Positions 36,801 to 48,005 of a stretch of 64,000 bases of DNA are shown piece after piece (the first letter of the stretch is position 1; every line of letters begins with the position of its first letter). A program made the translations under genes and the position numbers. The notes beneath the pieces were generated by a model. It made no database searches. It had not been told where the DNA came from and saw only the letters and a program-made list of their open reading frames with translations. Location of the stretch: NCBI GenBank assembly GCA_022497145.1, contig MU385928.1, forward strand, positions 101,902 through 165,901. Reading direction: 5' to 3'. The DNA comes from Rostrohypoxylon terebratum (Eukaryota; Ascomycota; Sordariomycetes; Xylariales; Hypoxylaceae).

Positions 36801-39299
36801 GATAACATCTTGAGCCATGCTTATAGCACGAGAAACGTTCCACATGTAATCTCGCCCATCAACTAGCCACTGAGCAAATGCTGCTTTTCGCACAGGAGCG
36901 AAGCTGTCAAATCTATGATGCTCGTGCCACTGGGTCTGCTTCAGCATGTCAACGACGGACTCTTCGAATTGACGTAGCACTGTCTGGTTACGGGAGAATA
37001 ACTTGATCTTCCGGTCCGCAGAATACAGCTTCAGGGTGTGATGTTTCCCACGGGTCTCATCGTCGGTAAGATGATTATCGTCATTGTCGCCCCCCTTCTC
37101 TACCTCGACCTTCAACTTCGCACCAAACCTCTTGAGGGTATTCTTCTTGGATACGACGCGGAACAGGGGGTCTACAAGGTAGACATCATATATGTTCATA
37201 GTTGCCGGCGACTCCACGACGGCAATATAATTCTGCCTAACAAGGAACCACTTGCGACTGTGCCGCGCTATGACCTTTTGCGGACTAAGCACTCGTCTGA
37301 AGTCAATACCTTTGGTTGACTGTATATGCAAATAGCATTCTTTTCCGTGAAAGCTACCCTCAGCCGCCAGCCGCACGCCTAGAGCGGAGAGCTCTAGAAA
37401 TTTGCAGAGACGGTTGCTGTCAGCACGGAACATAAGCCAGTGCACCATTTCTTGTAGGTACTTCTCCAGGGTTTTCCTCTGCCTATCGATGTATTTCTTT
37501 TTCAGGGCAGCGGAATTCTGCACACTAGCCAATGACGTCTCGCCATTTTCCCCTAGTCCCGAGGATTGTCTTCGTGGCAAAAATGTGTTGATGCGCGACT
37601 TCTTCCGATGAGCGTTCGGCCGTCTATCATTGTCACTGGCCGTGCCCTCGGCGGCAGTCCCTTCTCCAGCAGTGCCTTCGGCGACAGTCTCGTCAGCCCT
37701 GGTTCCCGGCGGCTTTTCTTCATCATCGGACTCCTCCAAGTTTTGGTAAGTTCGCAGGTAAGGGAATGCCTTTCGTGGAAATCGAGGTTGCTTTGGGCGG
37801 TTTCGTTGATTGGTGGTAGTCTGAAGTGTGATGTCGTTCTTTAGAGACAACCTGTACTTCCAATGGATGTTCCAGATTTCTCTGACGCTACGAGTCACGG
37901 TCCACCTCATTCGGCTCAGGCCGCTACCGTACTCCAAAGCAATTGTGAATATGGTATGCCTTTCGCTCGTGCTGTCTTCCGGGCGGCTATCAACAACTCG
38001 TAGGTTTAACTGTTCCAGCAGGACGGGGATACGTTTGTTCCCATGCTCATCCCTCTGCAACATACTGGCGAGGATGACAACAGCCGGCGTAACAGCTCGC
38101 AGTTCGGCCATGAGTTCGGCAGATTTGTAAAAATCGAATTGATCCGTTCTTCTCTTCCCTAGCATCCGGAGCGTATGTTTGACCTGCTTCCACCTCTGCA
38201 CGCCAAATGTTGCAGCCCGATCGGCACCCAAGAACGGCCGCCTCGGTGTGGTCAGCCAGTCACCGCCATCAGACGTCCCACCCGCGCCAAACATCTCAGA
38301 GATGCGGCGCCGGTGGCCAGGGGTACGAGAGTGTGCATTCTCAACGTCTTCAGCCGAGGGATTCCCAGCCCGCGGAGAACCAATCCACGAACTTCCACGC
38401 GTCCACGCAGGCCTTCGACCAGTCAGGTGGTCGCGGCCTTCTCCCTCTGACATACCACCACGGTGTTCTGCAGGTTCAGGCATTGTCGAGCGTCTCACCA
38501 TTGTATTCAGACGGCTTGTTCGCGGTGAATCGAGGTCATCTGGAGGTCGAGGAGAACTCGGGGCGGTGAACATATCCAATTGCTTAAGACGTCTTCGCAT
38601 CCTCCTCCGTTTACTCTTGGGCGCGTCTCTATCCTGGCCTTCATCGGCGCTCGCCTCCACATCAGCATCACTTCCTTCCTCTTCATCCAGAGTATCGGGC
38701 ACACGGTAGGACCTGGCTACGACAGGAGAAGCATTGACCGAGTACGGCGCTTGCTCGGAGGCGCTCGGGGACTTGGGTGGTTGGATAGTTGCCGCGGTAC
38801 CCAGAGTCGACTTCAGCTTTGAAATCCATCTCTCGCCACGAGATCTATTCCTTGGATCTCCTTCATCCCATGATCCGTGTCTAACATGCTGTCGTGGAGG
38901 ATCGAGTACGACATCGGCACGAGCAAACTGTACGCTACGTCGTCCAGGAGAGGTCGGCTCATCCTGTGTAGCAGCATCTCTTTCCGATAATTGAAGCTCA
39001 GAGTTTCTTAAAGGAGATGGAGATCGCAAAGCCGTCGGTTGGCTTAAAAACGAAGCAGATATAGCACTAAGGGGGGAGGTATCATTATGCGGTTGTCCTC
39101 CGTTCAGATAATCCGTGGGTTGTTCGGAATCGGACTTTGCAGAGGGGGAATGGGAGGGTATAGCATCAGGGAGTGGCAGGGGCTCGTTCAAAGCAGGAGA
39201 CGCAGAGGATGGAGGATCGAGGCGTGTTTGTGGAAGGGGGGAAGTTCGAGGGTTCCGTGTCGTGTGTGGGAGGGTTCCGTCATGATCGAGGTTAGACAT
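33852..39299 (-). CDS. phospholipase D (PX-PH, Spo14/PLD1 type)
   Basis: A single uninterrupted frame of 1815 residues. The first ~380 residues are disordered and rich in Ser, Pro and Arg. A PX-like domain follows around residues 430-560 and a PH-like one around 640-800 (KWFLVRQNYIAVVESP). The two catalytic HKD motifs are clear: HEKVCIVD with H921, followed by FLGGIDLCFGRWD, and HAKTIIVDD with H1229, followed by IGSANINERSMLGNRDSE. The enzyme hydrolyses phosphatidylcholine to phosphatidic acid and choline on internal membranes and is involved in secretion and sporulation in yeast. The tail from about 1320 is long, acidic and disordered, then a short conserved block LLSCDEADELCSLIQGTL ends the protein. 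Length fits filamentous-fungal PLD1. The start is the first ATG. Confidence 0.93.
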   Translation of the reverse strand: MSNLDHDGTLPHTTRNPRTSPLPQTRLDPPSSASPALNEPLPLPDAIPSHSPSAKSDSEQPTDYLNGGQPHNDTSPLSAISASFLSQPTALRSPSPLRNSELQLSERDAATQDEPTSPGRRSVQFARADVVLDPPRQHVRHGSWDEGDPRNRSRGERWISKLKSTLGTAATIQPPKSPSASEQAPYSVNASPVVARSYRVPDTLDEEEGSDADVEASADEGQDRDAPKSKRRRMRRRLKQLDMFTAPSSPRPPDDLDSPRTSRLNTMVRRSTMPEPAEHRGGMSEGEGRDHLTGRRPAWTRGSSWIGSPRAGNPSAEDVENAHSRTPGHRRRISEMFGAGGTSDGGDWLTTPRRPFLGADRAATFGVQRWKQVKHTLRMLGKRRTDQFDFYKSAELMAELRAVTPAVVILASMLQRDEHGNKRIPVLLEQLNLRVVDSRPEDSTSERHTIFTIALEYGSGLSRMRWTVTRSVREIWNIHWKYRLSLKNDITLQTTTNQRNRPKQPRFPRKAFPYLRTYQNLEESDDEEKPPGTRADETVAEGTAGEGTAAEGTASDNDRRPNAHRKKSRINTFLPRRQSSGLGENGETSLASVQNSAALKKKYIDRQRKTLEKYLQEMVHWLMFRADSNRLCKFLELSALGVRLAAEGSFHGKECYLHIQSTKGIDFRRVLSPQKVIARHSRKWFLVRQNYIAVVESPATMNIYDVYLVDPLFRVVSKKNTLKRFGAKLKVEVEKGGDNDDNHLTDDETRGKHHTLKLYSADRKIKLFSRNQTVLRQFEESVVDMLKQTQWHEHHRFDSFAPVRKAAFAQWLVDGRDYMWNVSRAISMAQDVIYIHDWWLSPELYMRRPACISQKWRLDRLLQRKAREGVKVFIIIYRNVEQAIPIDSEYTKFSLLNLHDNILVLRSPNQLKKNQFFYAHHEKVCIVDHDVAFLGGIDLCFGRWDNPQHPITDDRPTGMEPDGDRPRDAEHCQLFPGKDYSNPRVLDFFKLNEPYEEMYDRSKVPRMPWHDIAMQVVGQPARDLTRHFVQRWNYLRRERKPTRPTPFLLPPPDANPVDLEALGLSGTCEVQILRSAGDWSLGYPKDLREHSIQSAYVKLIEESEHFVYMENQFFITSTETMNTRVVNRIGDALVERIIRAHEKDEEWRCCILIPLMPGFQNTVDQAEGSSVRLIMQFQYRSICRGPNSIFGRLQAVGIEPEDYISFFSLRQWGRIGAHNQLVTEQLYIHAKTIIVDDRVVLIGSANINERSMLGNRDSEVAAIVRDTDMMWSTMAGETYRVGRFAHTLRVRLMREHLGLDVDEITEEERQAELSAEANFEAEMGQIYGQDDESPHGEDLLHAGPSTFHRATSFNHDVATEEQGRGRPSSSRSSSSSSSSSRGKSPERDPRIHGNEKHDRDVEGYGPDHWKAAQAKGTDLGNDSAVINGREVLLHRTSQPSHRLDIRFSEQHAESSSKGSSQRDLGKGNEDLPPVYADPSAKSQLPHHGQIPPLPVLDDTDIGGPPMRLDDSGMPTNEPVNPLVSDIIPARVDKDCMRDPVNPAFWDDIWTRVASNNTKLYRRVFRCMPDSDVTTWKEYNEFEDYARRFKESMVGSRNDESEISPQMSHVGGVAAGVAAPVSAQGAPEVSEKLQINQNNENNPKVVISDGSTGALNEKVPAPEASHAPENAKSDLGVETEKVRTRNSVEPPSPVQPAGDTPFPAYDGQVDMAHLDPQTEKRDRRATFSSCEKSAPESGTTTNPYNHNSTRRRRRATTKGSRRGPVFPYELLSCDEADELCSLIQGTLVQFPYDWLEAEEKDNHWLYQADLLAPKEI

Positions 39300-40918
39300 G
39301 TTCTCCTGGCAAGATCAACCGTTGGCTTTGATATTGATATCGAATGCTGGACGACGTAATATTTAACTATTTGTATTGTAGCTCAAGTTCAGCCTAGCTG
39401 CCTAGGTCTGCTGATTCGACAGAAGATTGAGACGATCTGGATGTCCCTGCAATCTGACGATATTATGTCACTTGCACAACATTGCCATTCTCAAAGGCAA
39501 AGGCTCTGCAAGCATGCCAAAGAGAACGAGGTAGTAAGGTAGGTAACGATTCTTGGATAGTCAATTGTCAATTGTCAATTGTAGGTCAGTTTCAAGGTTT
39601 GAGAGATTGAACGTTTGAAGTCTGTCAGATACGAGATAAAAGGGAGTCAAGTACGAAGTTATCAATTAATAATTGCAATAATTAAACCTTGGAAGCCAGT
39701 CGCGGTTCCCTATTTCGACGTAGACCATTAATGATTAAGGAGATCCGCTGAGGGTAAAAAGAGCTAAAACGTTGTTGAGGGACCAGCTGGGCCAATCAGA
39801 CTAGTTCCCGGCGAACAAGGGGCTACCTAGATACCCACGTGTATTATCGATAGACGCTTTCTTGACCTCCAGGGCTGGTACCTAGGACCTAGGACCTACA
39901 TAGGTAACCTAGAGTTCTATTAAGGTGGAGGTCATTAATAGAGGGAACTTGCCAATTAATACAGCCGTATGCAATTTAGAAGCTTCGAACCAGACGTCAT
40001 CACAAACCTATGAAAGTCAACGTTTGCCTATTACCATTTTGGCCACTCTAGCCTGGAAACCTCCACGTCATAACAACTTCATTTGTGATGCATACCTACC
40101 TGCAGTGCTAATATCGTTGTAAGTGTAGGTATTTAATATATCTACTAGGCAGGTAGGTAGGTAGGCCTGCTGAAGAGAAGCAATCGCCCCTAGAACCAAT
40201 TTCCGCCCTATTCTATTCTGCTCTGCTCTGATCATTCTCTCCTTAACTTTTGTCTCCCCGTCCCCGTCCCCGTATTTAACGAAACACCAATACGAGCAGC
40301 CTCTATTATATTATATCGTCAATTAGTATACCGTCTACCGTCTACCGTCTACTTGAAAGACAAACACATACCGGGCATCAACGCGCGACCACCGGACCGC
40401 TGCATGCAGGCTCAAATAAGAAATAAGAAAACAGTAGCCAAGCCTTTTACTACATAGTATTAAAGAACCTTGCACTGGACCTAGGACCTAGGTTAAACTC
40501 CAGGCTATTAACCTGTTCCAAGGTTACCTCCAGCTAGTGCATATCCAATGTCATAATCTTAGTACGACTAAGTGGCAGCCCGCTGTAATACAGGGAAGCA
40601 GAGCGCTAATTTTATGAAAGATACGTGCCAAAGTAAAGCCCTAGCACTATATTATACAATACATACTAATAGTAGGTAAACCACCTGGTATCCGCAGATA
40701 GCAACTACTATATAGATTATTATATATATTTATGTATATAGACCATACCTAATATCCCCACTACAAAATCTCTCACTAGAAATACTACCAGACTACCAGA
40801 CTCCCGATATCTGTGACAGCCTTCCTTGTTTTAACCATTCTAGCTAGCCTTCTTCCAAATCGCAATCACCTCTTAGTTCAATGGATGCCTATTGTCCCAC
40901 ACTGTTATACTGCTAACA
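39300..40918. other. gene-free spacer
   Basis: The promoter side of phospholipase D and 3' flank of the acetate-transporter gene. It holds a GTCAATT tandem (39560-39582), a CCTAGGACCTAGG array at 39880-39900, another at 40480-40495, a GTAGG run at 40147-40165 and a CGTCTAC triplet at 40330-40350. No gene. Confidence 0.6.
39560..39582 (+). repeat. TCAATTG tandem repeat
   Basis: Three copies of a 7-bp unit TCAATTG, itself palindrome-containing, upstream of the phospholipase D gene. Confidence 0.75.
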
Positions 40919-41787
40919 CTACTCCCTCTTCAACGACCCAACTGGAAGGTTAATCGGGGTTATACCGTCGCCCCACAGGCCTGCAGTGCCTGCCCAGTCT
41001 TCTCTCGAGTTAGCACGATTTATTCCTGTTCGCAGCAATGACCAGCTGGGCATGAGATGGGCGAAGTGGAGTTGAGAAAAAGACTTACAAGCCAAAGCCG
41101 CTGTAATGAACCCAGTCGCACTGGCAGCCTTAAGACACGCTTCTTGGTCTAGCATATGGCCAACAGCCAGGAGGATCAAAGTAAGGTCGACAAAGATGAG
41201 AGCTCCAAACAATGTCCAGGAACTCCGGACTGTCGCCACTGTAAAGATGATGCTGATGATAAACCAAGCCCAGACAAACATAGCTATGGCCTGGTCAAAC
41301 TCAGCTAAGAGCTTGCCCGTACTAGGATCGGAATAGGCCGCCAGAATCCCACTGCCAGGAAGGAAAATAAGTGCGTAAGCCAGGTTGAAAGCAGCATAAG
41401 AAGTAAATAAGGTAGCTCCCAGCTAGGTAAGAGAAGGTCAGCCTACGTAATACGCAATACGACACAATTCACAACATATATATATATATATATATAGGAG
41501 AGTTGAAGACATACAGTATTCCCAGCAACGAACTCCATGATTCCAGCAATGAATTGGGCCGCCCCGCCAAAGAAGACCAAGTTGGGGAGAATGATGTTGG
41601 GCGTTTTCAGACCACGTGGCTCAAGCCCGAGGAGAGAGATCATGAAGATGCTTGTGGCGAAGGAGAGAAGCCCCAGGGGCGCCGGGTTGGCAAATGCTCG
41701 AGGTACATAGGGCATGCTAATCTGGTCGCGCGGTGAGACGGTCGCCTGCTTCTCCAAGTCGGTCGCCTTGCCATCGGAGATCGACAT
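40919..41787 (-). CDS. GPR1/FUN34/YaaH-family acetate transporter
   Basis: Exons 41787-41515, 41422-41089 and 40998-40919 give about 228 residues. The signature NPAPLGL at residues 34-40 is diagnostic of this family (yeast Ady2/Ato). Hydrophobic segments at about 38-55, 66-90, 95-113, 130-150, 160-176 and 185-203 give the six-helix channel-like plan. Members import acetate or export ammonium across the plasma membrane and are usually induced on acetate or under carbon limitation. Intron 1 (GTATGT, CCTAG) carries a (TA)n run. Intron 2 is exactly 90 nt (GTAAGT, branch GCTAAC, GAAG) and contains no stop in the reading frame. The C-terminus GLWGDGITPINLPVGSLKRE is slightly shorter than in some family members. 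The N-terminus is a short acidic/basic cytosolic tail. Confidence 0.88.
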
Positions 41788-44744
41788 TGTGACGGATATC
41801 GAGAGATTGTATGAGGCACGAATGCAACTAGAGGGAAATGTGCGTCTGCAGCCTCGATCTTGACCAATATCGATCTTCGCCAGTCACCTACGCGTGTTCT
41901 GCTGGTGATGTCGAGGGACGTGGGATGAGAGGGATAGGTTACTCGAGGGGATGGGAATGATGCAAGTAATAGGAGAAGATAGAAGAAGATGGGTTTGAGA
42001 TGGGTAGCATCACTGGCTTATTATTGAACTCGAGAACTACCTAATATCAGCTGATCCTTGGTATATGACCTGAGAACATCTGCTTCCAGCGACTTGCTCG
42101 GTAGGAGTTATGATAAACTCAGCTCTGCTCGACCAGGGAAGAGTCTAGACCTGGAAGGCAGCTCTTCCATACTTCCCAGGGCTCAGGCGAGTCTTCCGCG
42201 GGAACGAATCCTACACAGTTACGCAAGCTGAATGGTTTCAATATCAGGTTTTCAATACGAAGCATAATAATTAACAATTGGCATTTTTCCTGCTTTTCTT
42301 CCAGTAGACGGAGATGGATGTTCGAATCTAGAACATGTTAGCTTCCCTGTCGCGCATCTGAGAGAAAATGTAATTATATCGCAAATACACTCAGTGTATA
42401 CATCGAACCTTCCTTGTTTAAGCCCCCGAAGCTGAGGGTACGCCACGCGTAGATGCGAGAGAAACCGGGTACCTGAGATAGTGAAGTAGAGAAGCAGAGT
42501 GGCAGAGTGGCAGAGTGGTTGGGCGGTTAGGCGATCGAGCGGTCGACAAGGTATAGTAGGTAGAATAGAGGATATGTGGTGTTGGTAAGCACTTTGTTTG
42601 ACAACTTGTCTCTACCTGCCATCTATTCGTTATTCACTTCAAGTTCACTCCTACGCCTTTTTTTTTTTAAGAAAAACCTTCTTCCTTGAAATGTCACGCA
42701 TGCGTCTCCAGAATCACCTCGTTCGTTTCCGCGATGTCGTTGCCGGGGAAGGATACCCGGAAGGATCTCACCCCAACCCCCACGGAAATCTGATTTCTAC
42801 ATATGGCTACACACCCCTGCAACTCATCGTAAGAATTTCTTTTGCCGTAATAATATGTCCCCCATCACTCTTTTCATTGGCTTCTATGGATCTACAAGAG
42901 CAGGTCAGAAGCAGGGGAGGAAGTATGAGAATGATGAAAGCTTAGGTGAGAATCCTGAATCCTATCATACTTGTATATAATATACGTATATGCTTAGCCC
43001 GTGTAGCCCGTCCCGTGTACGTACCCAGGTACAATACATGAATATATCCCAAAAATGACCACATATCTCGCCTGAGCTGTTGCTTGGCGAAGGTACCTAG
43101 CCATTGCATACTTAGTTCTCGTTACAGAAACATATACTAGTAACTAGGTATCTAGGTAGGTATGGAGGTATGTGAATCGGATACCAGGTATCGAGTAGTT
43201 GTTGAGCCGTAACAGCAGTCTATACTACAAACGTCATATAACAGTTCTTTAAGCAGAGGTCTGGGGATTTCGACTGCCGTTAGCTTGTAGCTAACGTGGC
43301 TAACGAGATACACGTAGCGCTATATCTCACCTAAAATCCTAGATCCACTACGGAAGCCCGCGTTTCGCAAGGGAGGACCCGTTAAGACTATGTCCTAAGA
43401 GGCAAAGAGGGAACACCTTCTTTGCCGCCCCCCTGGACGCACAGTGGAGAATGGATGTATTCGGGGAATAGGACCAATAGCAATACACTAGGTACTCTGT
43501 ATTGTACAATATCTGGGTACGAAGGTCAACAACGCTCAGCCCCCATCCGCTGCATATCATGCATATCATAGCCTAGCATGGGCTTCTTTCCGTTGCCACT
43601 GATGTTATTGTGCTCTCTCACAGCACTGACATTCGTTCGCTAGTCTGCTAGTTAGAGCCCGTGCTTAGAGCATGAGGGCTCCCTGCTATTTAGGTACTCA
43701 ATTACCTTGGTTGACGATTGATCAACAGTAAGATTCTTAAATCTCTCTATCTACTTACCTATTATATCAGAGATGTATCTGGATAAGTTATTTGTTTGTA
43801 CCTATGCTTAGGTTGGTCAGGTCGGTATATACTATATTATACTATATCCCCTATAAACTTTCTAACTTGATGGATTCTGGGGTAATAGTTCATTTGGTCA
43901 AGTTTAGAATATGCCTTTATCTGTCGCTTTTGGTGTGTCATATTCAGGCTCGAGACGAACCGTAGTTAGTGTATGGAGTTGTCCGGGATAGATTTCCTTT
44001 TTTTTCCCTCCCCTCTTTTCTTCTTATTTTTTTTCCAGAGTCAGCATGAAGCCCGGGGTTCTTCTGAGGTAATCGAAAGGTTCTGTAGTGATAGGAATAA
44101 TCACGCATGTACGATCCTTTTCAGGACTTTTGAGATCTGCATAGAACAATGGTACGTAATAAAAGCACTGCAGCGCTCGTCTGGCCAGTGGCTGCCACTG
44201 TTGATTCAACGTCCATTCGGTCGCAGCGATCCGACGGTGCAGTGTAACGCATCGAGAAGGAGCTTAACACGACCCTGGGATTATTCTCCATGCGCACGAC
44301 AGAAGGATTGCCATAGGAGGTAATCTTATGGTTGTCCCAATGACCGCAGTCCACTCCCTTCTGTCCCTTCTGCCCCTTCTACCGCATAATCCAGATAGTC
44401 CCCCTTCTGGTGTTCGCAGCTCTAGGCACAAGGGTAAGCCCACCATCAGTCAACCAACGTGGCAAGCATGATTTCTATGCCCGTTGCCCATGAAAATTTC
44501 GATCGCGATTGCGGACATGGTGTTTCACTCCTAGCCGGCTTCATCTCCACCAAGCCGATACCCTTAAACCGTAAACTACCTCCTAGCCACGCGTCGATTC
44601 GGATTATATCATATTGAAACCCCAGATGCTCTGCTGAAGTAGAATACCACTCCTGAATATATCGCCTCTGGTTTAGTCGACATATCAGGAACTTGGAAGC
44701 TTAAGCCCAAGCGAGGCCACGGGGCCTGAGCACTTCAGAACATC
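41788..44744. other. gene-poor spacer (3 kb)
   Basis: Apart from the doubtful small ORF at 42691 nothing coding is seen. It includes a GTGGCAGAGTGGCAGAGTGG run at 42499-42520, T-runs near 42660 and 44010, and CCTAGGTA-type words near 43145. The last 100 bases precede the rhodopsin-fold gene. Confidence 0.5.
42691..42945 (+). CDS. doubtful small hypothetical protein
   Basis: An ATG after a long T/C-run and CTTGAA starts a 46-codon block (MSRMRLQNHLVRFRDVVAGE, then HPNPHGNLISTYGYTPLQL) followed by a GTAAGA that may be a donor at 42829. Read straight through, the frame stays open to TAG at 42945 but the downstream residues look like intron. If spliced to one of several AG sites near 42895-42915, a short basic tail results. 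The arginine-rich start with aromatic turns could be a mitochondrial or ribosomal small protein, but I recognise no family. Confidence 0.3.
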   Translation: MSRMRLQNHLVRFRDVVAGEGYPEGSHPNPHGNLISTYGYTPLQLIVRISFAVIICPPSLFSLASMDLQEQVRSRGGSMRMMKA

Positions 44745-46039
44745 ATGTCCATTCTCAGCGACACATACGCGCAGAGGCTTACCACCGGGATTGTGGTAAC
44801 GTGTCTTGCTTTATCGGTCATCTCTTTCGGGCTTCGAATCTATGCAAGAAATGTATCGGCAGCAAAGCTTTGGTGGGACGATTACTGGATGGCATTGCCT
44901 ATGCTCATATGTATAGCTATGAGTACGAATGACTTCGTCGGGCTCGTATATGGATCGGGCGAGCACCAAAGAGATTTGGACACGCTGACTGTTCAAAAGT
45001 TCATGAAGGTGGGATGGCTTTCTCAGCTCGTCTTTCCGGCGCGCGTGATCCAGTCGGATACACTCTACTAACAACTTCTCGAAAACCAGAATCTCTACCT
45101 TTATGAGATATTCTGGTCCATTGGCGTCTTCAGCGTCAAGGTCGGCATTCTACTCTTTTACTGGAGAGTCTTCCATACGAGAGCATTTCGCATATCGGCA
45201 GTCGTAGTTGGGTCATTTTCCCTCTCGATCTTTCTCGTCAACTTCTTCACCTTCGTTTTCCAGTGCACGCCAATCGAAAGTTTTTGGTTGGGAGAGCTGG
45301 AGAACTGCATCGACCGCAACGCATTTTACTTAGCCTCTGCCATCATCAACGTGGCCGGTGACATTGCCGTGCTAACACTACCACTTCCCGTTGTGTGGCG
45401 CCTCCATACCTCCAGGAGCAAGAAATGGTCGCTAAGCTTTCTGTTTCTTCTTGGAGCCTTGTAAGTCTATCGTTGCTAATACGTGTCACGATATTGTACT
45501 TTAGCTAAATGTGTCACCTTAGTGTATGTATCGCAAGTATTTTCCGCATTGTTGGGGTCTACGAGATCGATCCCAACGACTTTACTTTTAGCAACCTCGC
45601 CGGGGGTCTCTGGAGTACTGTAGAGGTCGAAATTGGCTTCATATGCGCCAACCTGCCAGCTATCCGACCCGTCATCTTCAAGTGGTTCGGACTTGGCAGC
45701 TCGGCGCCTGGGTATGCGTCTGGCAGCGCCGGTCCGAGACAATACGGCATCTCGAGCAAGGGGGCAACCAGATCTGGCCATGTCATACTACGAAGCAGGA
45801 ATCAAGAATCGGATATCCTCGATTCAGATACAGAGGCGCTTACGAGAGCCACGAACGGCGAGGCGCAGGGTCAGGCTTTTGGACTTTCCGAGATCGTCGT
45901 TAAAACGGATATTGGTGTCTCGATAGACTCGAACCAATCTCAACCCAGTGATAAAGAACCAAATCATTTTGTCCGGATAACAGCGCCACGCTCAGGGACG
46001 GTTGATTTACCGGGTGCAGGAAAAGACTATTATAGTTAG
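44745..46039 (+). CDS. seven-helix rhodopsin-fold (SAT4/PTH11-type) membrane protein
   Basis: Exons 44745-45008, 45090-45460 and 45523-46039 give about 383 residues. Seven hydrophobic segments occur: GIVVTCLALSVISFGLRIYA, DDYWMALPMLICIAMS, FWSIGVFSVKVGILLFYW, VVVGSFSLSIFLVNFFTFVF, LASAIINVAGDIAVLTLPLP, SLSFLFLLGAFVCIASIF and EVEIGFICANLPAIRPV. W-x-DDYW after helix 1, VGILLFYWRVF in helix 3, Q-C-x-P-I after helix 4, DIAVLTLPLPVVWRL after helix 5 and the E-x-x-x-G-x-x-C-A-N-L-P-A-x-R-P end are the features of the fungal rhodopsin-domain family. These are putative surface receptors, expanded in plant-associated ascomycetes. The cytosolic tail from about residue 260 is Ser/Gly-rich. Introns are 81 and 62 nt with CTAAC branches. 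Confidence 0.88.
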
Positions 46040-46100
46040 AGATTTGAATCTATGGAGTGTTGACGATAATATCGTGATATACCAAGTGTTCTTTTTGTGT

Positions 46101-46153
46101 ACGCATACACACATACATATACACACACACATACATACATACATACAATGTAC

Positions 46154-46185
<32 letters not shown>

Positions 46186-46187
46186 TA
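46101..46187 (+). repeat. compound microsatellite (CA/TACA/TA/GA)
   Basis: Successive CACA, ACATACATACAT, TATATATATATA and GAGAGAGAGAGA blocks lie directly downstream of the rhodopsin-fold gene. Confidence 0.9.
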
Positions 46188-47974
46188 TGTAGCTTAATAA
46201 TATCAAGTACATGTTAATGAACTCCCAGACCCCTAGAGCAACCTCTCATCGCGAGTTGTGCTTTACTGATGCTGTCCTGTCGAGAGTTATTGTAGACAAC
46301 ACCAATAATGGTACATTCCAAGGTACACGCACCCAGCTTTCGGAAGCGCCCGAATCACCCGAATCGCGCAACCATACACACACACACACTTAACCGTTCA
46401 CCCCTTGCAGAAGACAGAAGCCAGGTTGTCTGTGCTTTCGCGATCTTGACGATTTGCTGCTGACGATTCGAGATAGGAATACGGAGTAATCAAAAGCAAA
46501 ACATCTTTGCCAGGGTACCTAGAAGGATTGTTTGCATGATCGACATCCTATGTAGATGGTCTCGATACACAGTGCGCTACAGATTGTGTACGGTTGTAGT
46601 AGTCCCTTGAAATTGTTGAGTACCTATCTACCTACATAGTAGGTCTTTACTATGTCCATACCTAGAGATGAAGCCTCGTTGTAAATTTAGTGTCCCAAAT
46701 AAGGTATTCCTGGTCCACTGATTGGTCGTTTTCCACAAGTTACCGGTCGAGGTGAAGAAGAGTCGAGTTTAGGAATAGGTAAGCTTCTAGGTACTAGGAG
46801 CCAACGAGAGAAAAATGCATCGCGTACACACTTACTTAATAATACTACACGCATCAGACACATGAATAACTTCTCGATCACGTAAAGTGAAAGTGAGGCA
46901 AAGCAACGGTACCGAGGCATGTCAGTGCAACCTTTCGTTCAAGCGTCGTACTATTAGGGGCAGACCGACGTATCTGCGTATCTGCGTATCTGCTGGCGTG
47001 TTTTAGTCTGGCTTGGGCTACATACTATGTATTGTACATAGTAGTAGTAGCTGGGGAATGGACATGGCTCCACTGCGGTAGCATTGCCGATGAAAATTCC
47101 CTGTTCATGTGCAAGGTATCTGGAGACAGCCCCCTGCAAAGCTCAGCAGTGCATAGGTCCATAGGTACCTAAACGGGAGGCCAGTAGAAGTCTAGTAACG
47201 ATCGGTGAAGCTTGAATGAACTACGGATCATCCACACGTGCTCCATAAGGTGCTAGGGATGGTAGGAAGGGGGTAGTAGTTGTCACTTTGTCGTAGGGCT
47301 TATCATTATAGTCTTGATTAAATATTAGGTACTTCGTACTTAGTCTGTATTGTCTAACCTAGCAGGTTCCAATGTATAAAACGCGTCAAGCGTGCGATGC
47401 CGGTAGTATTGCTGCGATGCTACTCTCACTGTCTTCGCCACGAGGCAACAATAAAGCCCGGAGCCAAGGGGTATTGAAACGCCAGGATGAGGCAGGGAAC
47501 CAGCAACCTATCAGCTAAAGGCTTATGGAGCATGGCTTGCAGCAAGATACGTGTAGGAGAAACGGGAAGGAAAAGAAATATTGGCTTGATTACTTAAGAC
47601 TTAAGTAACAATGTCTTCCGGCAGGGCCGAAATTTCATTCATAGGTACCTACAGAGACGAAGAGAGATAAGAGTGGAAAAGGGACAGAAAGAGAGGGGCT
47701 ATACCTATACCGCCATATCTCATTTCCAGCTCATGCACGGCGCAGCCACGATGGTTTGTGTACCTGCCCATTAATTATCAGGTATGTAGACTATCACGAT
47801 TAGGTCTATTGAAAAGCCGATAGAGGCGTTGAGACTATTACACCACGCAGAACTCCGTAGCAGAGACGGAGACCTTTTGGGATCACGTTAAAATTCTCCA
47901 TCATCGCTACATTTCAAGATACGGATTTATAGAACTAGGACCTAGGACCTAGGTACACTATTATCAAGTTCGCC

Positions 47975-48005
47975 CACCTCCTACCTCCTACCTCCTACCT
48001 CCTAC
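47975..48005 (+). repeat. CTACCTC tandem repeat
   Basis: Four copies of a 7-bp unit (CTACCTC) in the long spacer before the Cut12-like gene. Confidence 0.8.

Noticed and set aside
38179..38709. 176-codon plus-strand frame opposite phospholipase D
   Set aside because: Lies entirely within the low-complexity N-terminal coding part of the phospholipase D gene, so it is an antisense shadow.
43973..44323. 116-codon frame upstream of the rhodopsin-fold gene
   Set aside because: Its start is a T-run giving poly-Phe and the rest lacks coding character.
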